DNA from: Chloroflexota bacterium
Lineage (GTDB): Bacteria > Chloroflexota > Chloroflexia > Chloroheliales > Chloroheliaceae
Reading direction: 5' to 3'
Assembly: GCA_028287745.1 (NCBI GenBank)
Contig: JAQBPB010000013.1
Span: 18,395-82,394 of the forward strand
Length of the DNA: 64,000 nt
Shown: in pieces, positions 60,501-64,000 of the stretch
How the letters are laid out: each line of letters begins with the position of its first letter
Numbering within the stretch: the first letter of the stretch is position 1
The notes under the pieces: model-generated
Database searches by the model: none
Told to the model about the DNA's origin: nothing
What the model saw: the letters and a program-made list of their open reading frames with translations, nothing else
Position numbers and translations under genes: made by a program

Positions 60501-61303
60501 TGTTTATCCATAAAAGATTGGAAATTAGTTTGTAACTGGCTGTACTGGCGGGCCAGGCGGTTATCTACATCGGACAGGAGCGCGGTTTGCGCACCGTTAG
60601 GCAGGTGATTTGGTAGCATAAAGTCAAATTTCTGTAACATTAGCCGCCGCATACTGCGTTTCCAGGTGGACATGCTGGAATTTATGCGTTTGCTGAAGGC
60701 ACCTTGCACAGAATCGCCCGGTATAAAAATCACCTGGTTGGTCCGGCTGAATTCCAGTTTGACCCCGATACAGCCTGGGGTATGGCCGGGCAGGTGTAAG
60801 ATCTCCAACCGGTAATCGCCCATCTCATAGGTTTCGCCGCCATTCAGTTCCAGGTCAACCGGAAAGGGATGGAACGGCTCGTTATATAAAAACCCGGCGC
60901 AAGTCAGTTCAGGGTCGCCGGTACGCACGGCTTCGGCGTCCAGGGTATGCAGTGCGAACTTTGCAGTGGTTTCGTGACAGAGGTGTCCAAAAGCTTCTAC
61001 GTGGTCCCAATGGCAATGCGTCCCGATTACCAGCTTAAGTTGTTTGATATCAGCGACCATGTCGAAGTTGGCCCGTAAAGCTTCATAGCCCGAATGGCTA
61101 CCACTATCAATTAAAATACATTCACCATTTGACTCATTCACGATCAGGTAACTGCAAGCATCGCGTGAGTGACTATAAAAACCTCCGCCAACCTGGTACA
61201 GCCCCGGCAGCAACCGGACCGGGTGAGGACGGTCAAAGGTTTTCTTCTGGTTTGGTGTATGACCCAAAGGTGAAATGGACTTCCGATCTACAACGGCTGT
61301 CAT
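60491..61303 (-). CDS. MBL-fold metallo-hydrolase
   Basis: 270 residues. Zinc-binding motif HCHWDH (96-101), then HTLDAEAVR, HLPGHTPGCIG with a metal-bound His, and IPGDSVQG with the bridging Asp. A two-zinc active site is therefore likely. The N-terminal LLPGLYQVGGG... SYLIVNESNGECILIDSGS is the standard MBL start. Hydrolases of this subgroup include thioesterases, lactonases and quorum-quenching enzymes. It heads the mannosidase operon, so a lactone or ester of a sugar acid or glycan derivative is a sensible substrate guess, unproven. Weak ribosome site. Confidence 0.9.
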   Translation of the reverse strand: MTAVVDRKSISPLGHTPNQKKTFDRPHPVRLLPGLYQVGGGFYSHSRDACSYLIVNESNGECILIDSGSHSGYEALRANFDMVADIKQLKLVIGTHCHWDHVEAFGHLCHETTAKFALHTLDAEAVRTGDPELTCAGFLYNEPFHPFPVDLELNGGETYEMGDYRLEILHLPGHTPGCIGVKLEFSRTNQVIFIPGDSVQGAFSKRINSSMSTWKRSMRRLMLQKFDFMLPNHLPNGAQTALLSDVDNRLARQYSQLQTNFQSFMDKQWN

Positions 61304-61856
61304 ACAATTTTTTCTATATTGTTGTGCTTTTATTTGTATTACAAATAAAGGCAGAATTAAATAAAATAGGGCGTCACTATTTTAAGTCTACTAAACTCTT
61401 ATTTACTACAAGTTTTATCTCTTACCTACCACAGTAAGAATTCGGAGCAAGCAAGTTAAGTAACGATCGCCGACACAAGAATTCGATAACACTAATTTAT
61501 AGTGTTAAATTTTAGTACTACCTGGTAATTGCAACCCGGAGATTGTAAGTCAATCAAAAATTTGAAGGGGGAGGTTTTTGATACCGGTCAATGGCTTAAT
61601 CTCGCTTAACAATAATACTCCTGATTGCAATAGTACAGCTATAGGGCTTGTATTAAATTATAGGGGGCTTTAAAAAAATCCATATCGCATATTTTAAGAA
61701 ATATTTGTCATATTTTCAGGTTATTTAATTTTAGCTAAAAAGATAATTGCTTTTGGAAAATCCTGTAACTATACTAAAAAAATATCAACAGAACGTGGGA
61801 TAAAAAGCCGCCTTATTTATTAAGGTTACCAATTGCAAATTAAACCTGGTGAAATA
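61304..61856. other. Divergent control region of the two glycosidase operons
   Basis: About 550 bases, AT-rich, no gene. It contains the dyad at 61487-61507 and further A/T-rich stretches up to 61800. The promoters for the minus-strand MBL-GH38 operon and the plus-strand glycosidase genes must both lie here. Confidence 0.5.
61487..61507. promoter_or_regulatory. Perfect dyad between divergent glycosidase operons
   Basis: TAACACTA-ATTTA-TAGTGTTA, 8-bp arms, 21 bases in total, lying 184-204 bases from the MBL start and about 350 bases from the plus-strand glycosidase start. The symmetry and size suit a dimeric repressor of the LacI/GntR/ROK kind. None is encoded in the window, apart from the AraC-type regulator, which normally binds direct repeats. 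Confidence 0.5.
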
Positions 61857-63167
61857 ATGTCTTCTACATTTCCGCCTATATTAGCCGAAGCACGCCAACG
61901 CGCCGAAGATATTTTATTGTCTAATAGTTCCGAACTGGGCCTTTTAGGGGGCGGTGGTGGAGCGTACCGGCAGGTCTGGGGTCGCGACAGTATGATTTGC
62001 GGGCTGGCCCTTTTGCGCCTTGATGCTGGCCGGGCCGTTCACCGGAACTCCCTGGCTACCCTGGAACGCTACCAATCGTCGCTGGGCAATATTCCCCATA
62101 ATGTAGGATTTCCTTCCGAACCTGACCAGGCCCTTGTGGCTTATGGCGGTAACCTGGGCCACGAAGAGCCTTCCGGCGAAGCGATAGTAGATAATGCTCA
62201 TTCAGGGTGTATAGACAACAATTTGTGGTTCGTGCTTGGCCACTATATGCACTGGCGCGAAACGGGCGACCTGGAATTTCTCCGCAAATCCTGGCCCGCC
62301 CTGCAAAGGGCCTTGCTCTGGCTGCGCTACCAGGACTCGAATGAATGCGGACTGCTGGAAGTCCACGAAGCGATGGATTGGGCTGACCTTTTCCCGAACC
62401 GCTATAACTCGCTCTATCCTAACGCGCTTTACGCCGGGGTCTGGCAGGCCATGACCCAGATGGCGGCGGCCCTGGGCGAGCCGGACGAACTCTACGCCGA
62501 AACGGCGGCGGCGACCAGCTGGAAGATTAACCAGGTGCTATGGGTCGGGCCGGAGGTGCCCAAAGATTGGCAGTGGATTGACCGGAACCGCCGCGAATGG
62601 CTCTACCCGGCGCGGCTGGTAGAAACTGAGCTCGTAAACCGCCCATATTACCTTCCTTACATGGGCTTCCGGTCCTATGGCGACCGCTGCGATGTGCTTG
62701 GTAACTGTCTGGCAATCTTACTGGGTATTCCTTCCGGGGCTCAGTCCACCCGCATCCTGGACTATATCAAGGGCGCGGGACTGGACTCACCTTTCCCGGT
62801 CCGGTCGCTTGACCACCCTATCCAGCGAGGCGACCCGGACTGGCGCGATTACCTGTTGCTACGCAACCTGAACAAACCTTTTCATTACCATAACGGCGGT
62901 ATCTGGCCTTTCCTGGGTGGCTTTTACGTGTCGGCCCTGGTCGCAGCCGGACGCCAGGATTATGCGCTGGACCAGCTTATCCGGTTGACCGAACTTAACC
63001 GGCAGGGCGTCAACCAGGCGTGGGAATTTAACGAATGGGCCCACGGCCAGAGCGGGCGGCCAATGGGTTTTGCCCGGCAAAGCTGGTCGGCGGCCATGTA
63101 CATTTTCGCTTACGACTCAGTAATGCAGGCTAATACCCCTTATTTTAATACCCTTCGTGTGAAATAG
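61857..63167 (+). CDS. (alpha/alpha)6-barrel glycosidase, amylo-alpha-1,6-glucosidase/GH63-like
   Basis: 436 residues from the ATG at 61857 (GGTGA 4 bases upstream); a TTG at 61833 with AAGG is the alternative. It matches the six-hairpin glycosidase pattern: QVWGRDSMICGLALLRLDAGRAV, NAHSGCIDNNLWFVLGHYMHWRETGDLEFLRKSWPALQRAL, LEVHEAMDWADLF, and near the end HYHNGGIWPFLGGFYVSAL. WGRDSM and the DNNLWF pattern recall debranching-enzyme C-domains and glucosylglycerate/mannosylglycerate hydrolases (GH63). Catalytic acids are probably in DWADLF and the C-terminal region. Cytoplasmic. First gene of a plus-strand operon with GH38; glucosylglycerate hydrolase-like activity would fit but is only a guess. 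Confidence 0.82.
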   Translation: MSSTFPPILAEARQRAEDILLSNSSELGLLGGGGGAYRQVWGRDSMICGLALLRLDAGRAVHRNSLATLERYQSSLGNIPHNVGFPSEPDQALVAYGGNLGHEEPSGEAIVDNAHSGCIDNNLWFVLGHYMHWRETGDLEFLRKSWPALQRALLWLRYQDSNECGLLEVHEAMDWADLFPNRYNSLYPNALYAGVWQAMTQMAAALGEPDELYAETAAATSWKINQVLWVGPEVPKDWQWIDRNRREWLYPARLVETELVNRPYYLPYMGFRSYGDRCDVLGNCLAILLGIPSGAQSTRILDYIKGAGLDSPFPVRSLDHPIQRGDPDWRDYLLLRNLNKPFHYHNGGIWPFLGGFYVSALVAAGRQDYALDQLIRLTELNRQGVNQAWEFNEWAHGQSGRPMGFARQSWSAAMYIFAYDSVMQANTPYFNTLRVK

Positions 63168-63210
63168 CCTTTCCTGAAGTAATAGTACAAAAGTTTAAAA
63201 GAGGAAGTAA

Positions 63211-64000
63211 ATGACACAACTGTCCACACTTACAACAGAAAAACCCGACACCCAGGCCAGGCCAGCCACCAACCGGACCGGCATCGTGGTAGGACATACG
63301 CATTGGGACCGAGAGTGGTATTTGCCGTTTGAAGGCTTTCGGGCCCGGTTGGTAGCGATGCTTGACGGCCTGGTGGAAATATTGGAGCGCGACCCTGAAT
63401 ACCGCTCTTTTATGCTGGATGGTCAGGCCATAATGCTGGAGGATTACCTGCAGGTGCGGCCGGAGATGGAAGAGCGCGTGCGGCGGTTGGCAAAGGCGGG
63501 ACGCCTGAAAGTTGGCCCCTGGTACACCGCGGCCGATACCCTGTTGCCTGACCCTGAGTCGCTGGTGCGCAACCTGCAGTTGGGCCGTTGGGCTTCTCAG
63601 AGAATGGGCGCGGAGCCGATGCCGGTCGGCTATATGCCGGATCTGTTTGGGTTCAGCGGCCAGATTCCCCAGATTTTAAGAAACTTTGGTATTGAAAACG
63701 CCTTTGCCTGGCGCGGTCTGCACCCCGAAGATGCCGCAAATGTTTGCTGGTGGTCCTCGCCGGACGGCAGCCGGGTACTAACACTACGGCTGAAAGAAGG
63801 CTATTCTGAGGCGGCGGTCGGCGTGGTAGACCCGGAGCGCTTTCTCCGCGAACATCTGCCCGGCCTGGTGGAACAGCAGGATAAAGGGCTTAATCGCAAC
63901 CGCCTGTTCAAGATGGGCAGTGACCATTTTATCGCCAGCCCGCGACAGCCATGGCTTTCCGGCCGGATAGCAGAGCAGGTGGGACACCCGGTTGAGGTCG
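63211..64000 (+). CDS. GH38 alpha-mannosidase (5' part, cut by window edge)
   Basis: The first 263 codons are visible; the gene runs past the right edge. GAGGAAG lies 5 bases before the ATG. VGHTHWDREWYLPF (His29, His31, Asp33: zinc site) and VGYMPDLFGFSGQIPQIL with Asp144 at the nucleophile position define GH38. KVGPWYTAADTLLPDPESLVRNLQ mirrors the other copy. It resembles the GH38 at 57678 only in these motifs; most other positions differ, so it is an old paralogue likely with another linkage preference. It begins 43 bases after the (alpha/alpha)6 glycosidase stop on the same strand. The full gene should be about 800-1000 codons. Confidence 0.93.
   Translation, partial: MTQLSTLTTEKPDTQARPATNRTGIVVGHTHWDREWYLPFEGFRARLVAMLDGLVEILERDPEYRSFMLDGQAIMLEDYLQVRPEMEERVRRLAKAGRLKVGPWYTAADTLLPDPESLVRNLQLGRWASQRMGAEPMPVGYMPDLFGFSGQIPQILRNFGIENAFAWRGLHPEDAANVCWWSSPDGSRVLTLRLKEGYSEAAVGVVDPERFLREHLPGLVEQQDKGLNRNRLFKMGSDHFIASPRQPWLSGRIAEQVGHPVEV

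Noticed and set aside
1..64000. tRNA, rRNA, CRISPR array, insertion sequence or prophage
   Set aside because: No tRNA arm pattern, no regularly spaced repeats and no transposase, integrase or phage proteins were seen anywhere in the window.

Overview
The window is one contiguous stretch of bacterial chromosome, densely coded on both strands. I see no rRNA, tRNA, CRISPR array, insertion sequence or phage gene. Several traits fit a Chloroflexota bacterium: sugar-binding lipoproteins with long Ala/Thr linkers, an ANTAR response regulator, a giant ATPase-TPR-LuxR regulator, DUF951, DUF6328 and DUF2085 proteins, an AcuA-type acetyltransferase, many TTG/GTG starts, and secreted or membrane proteins without outer-membrane partners. 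This placement is inference from family content, not from a marker gene.

Layout. 1-546: 5' part of rpiA, running off the left edge. 827-5011 (+): a probable operon of a small hypothetical protein, a GT4 glycosyltransferase, an AcuA-like acetyltransferase and an S9 peptidase, convergent with a 911-residue LuxR-type regulator (5017-7752). 8304-10913 (-): dprA, then a PD40-propeller lipoprotein. 11153-14816 (-): a second S9 peptidase, a 73-residue unknown and two SDR dehydrogenases, tightly spaced. 15631-22984: a DUF6328 membrane protein, a methyltransferase, then on the minus strand an M20 peptidase, a very large polytopic membrane protein and a GT4 enzyme. 23594-26053 (+): DUF951, MFS and HIT proteins. 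26159-33443: a CopZ-like chaperone with a dyad in its promoter, an alpha/beta hydrolase, a DUF3592 protein, a large secreted protein and a CPA2/TrkA-N antiporter. 33701-39140: an orphan degenerate receiver, a Rieske protein with a long unassigned C-terminal domain, topA, and an ANTAR response regulator. 39627-43098 (-): an Eis-like GNAT, an HNH nuclease and an ECF sigma/RskA anti-sigma pair. 43447-47163 (-): TlpA thioredoxin, DUF2085, GT4 and HlyD-like adaptor genes in one probable operon.

The right third (47547-64000) is the most coherent block and looks like a glycan-utilisation locus. It holds an AraC regulator; a CUT1 sugar ABC importer whose operon ends in a phytanoyl-CoA-dioxygenase-like gene; and a minus-strand operon reading MBL hydrolase, GH38 alpha-mannosidase, GmhA-type SIS isomerase, GH31/36-like hydrolase and GH3 beta-N-acetylhexosaminidase. 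Divergent from that operon are an (alpha/alpha)6-barrel glycosidase and a second GH38, cut by the right edge. The enzyme set suggests import and cytoplasmic trimming of alpha-mannose-rich and possibly N-acetylglucosamine-containing glycans. Perfect dyads lie in the two control regions (52828-52853 and 61487-61507). The substrate and the roles of the dioxygenase, isomerase and MBL protein are open.
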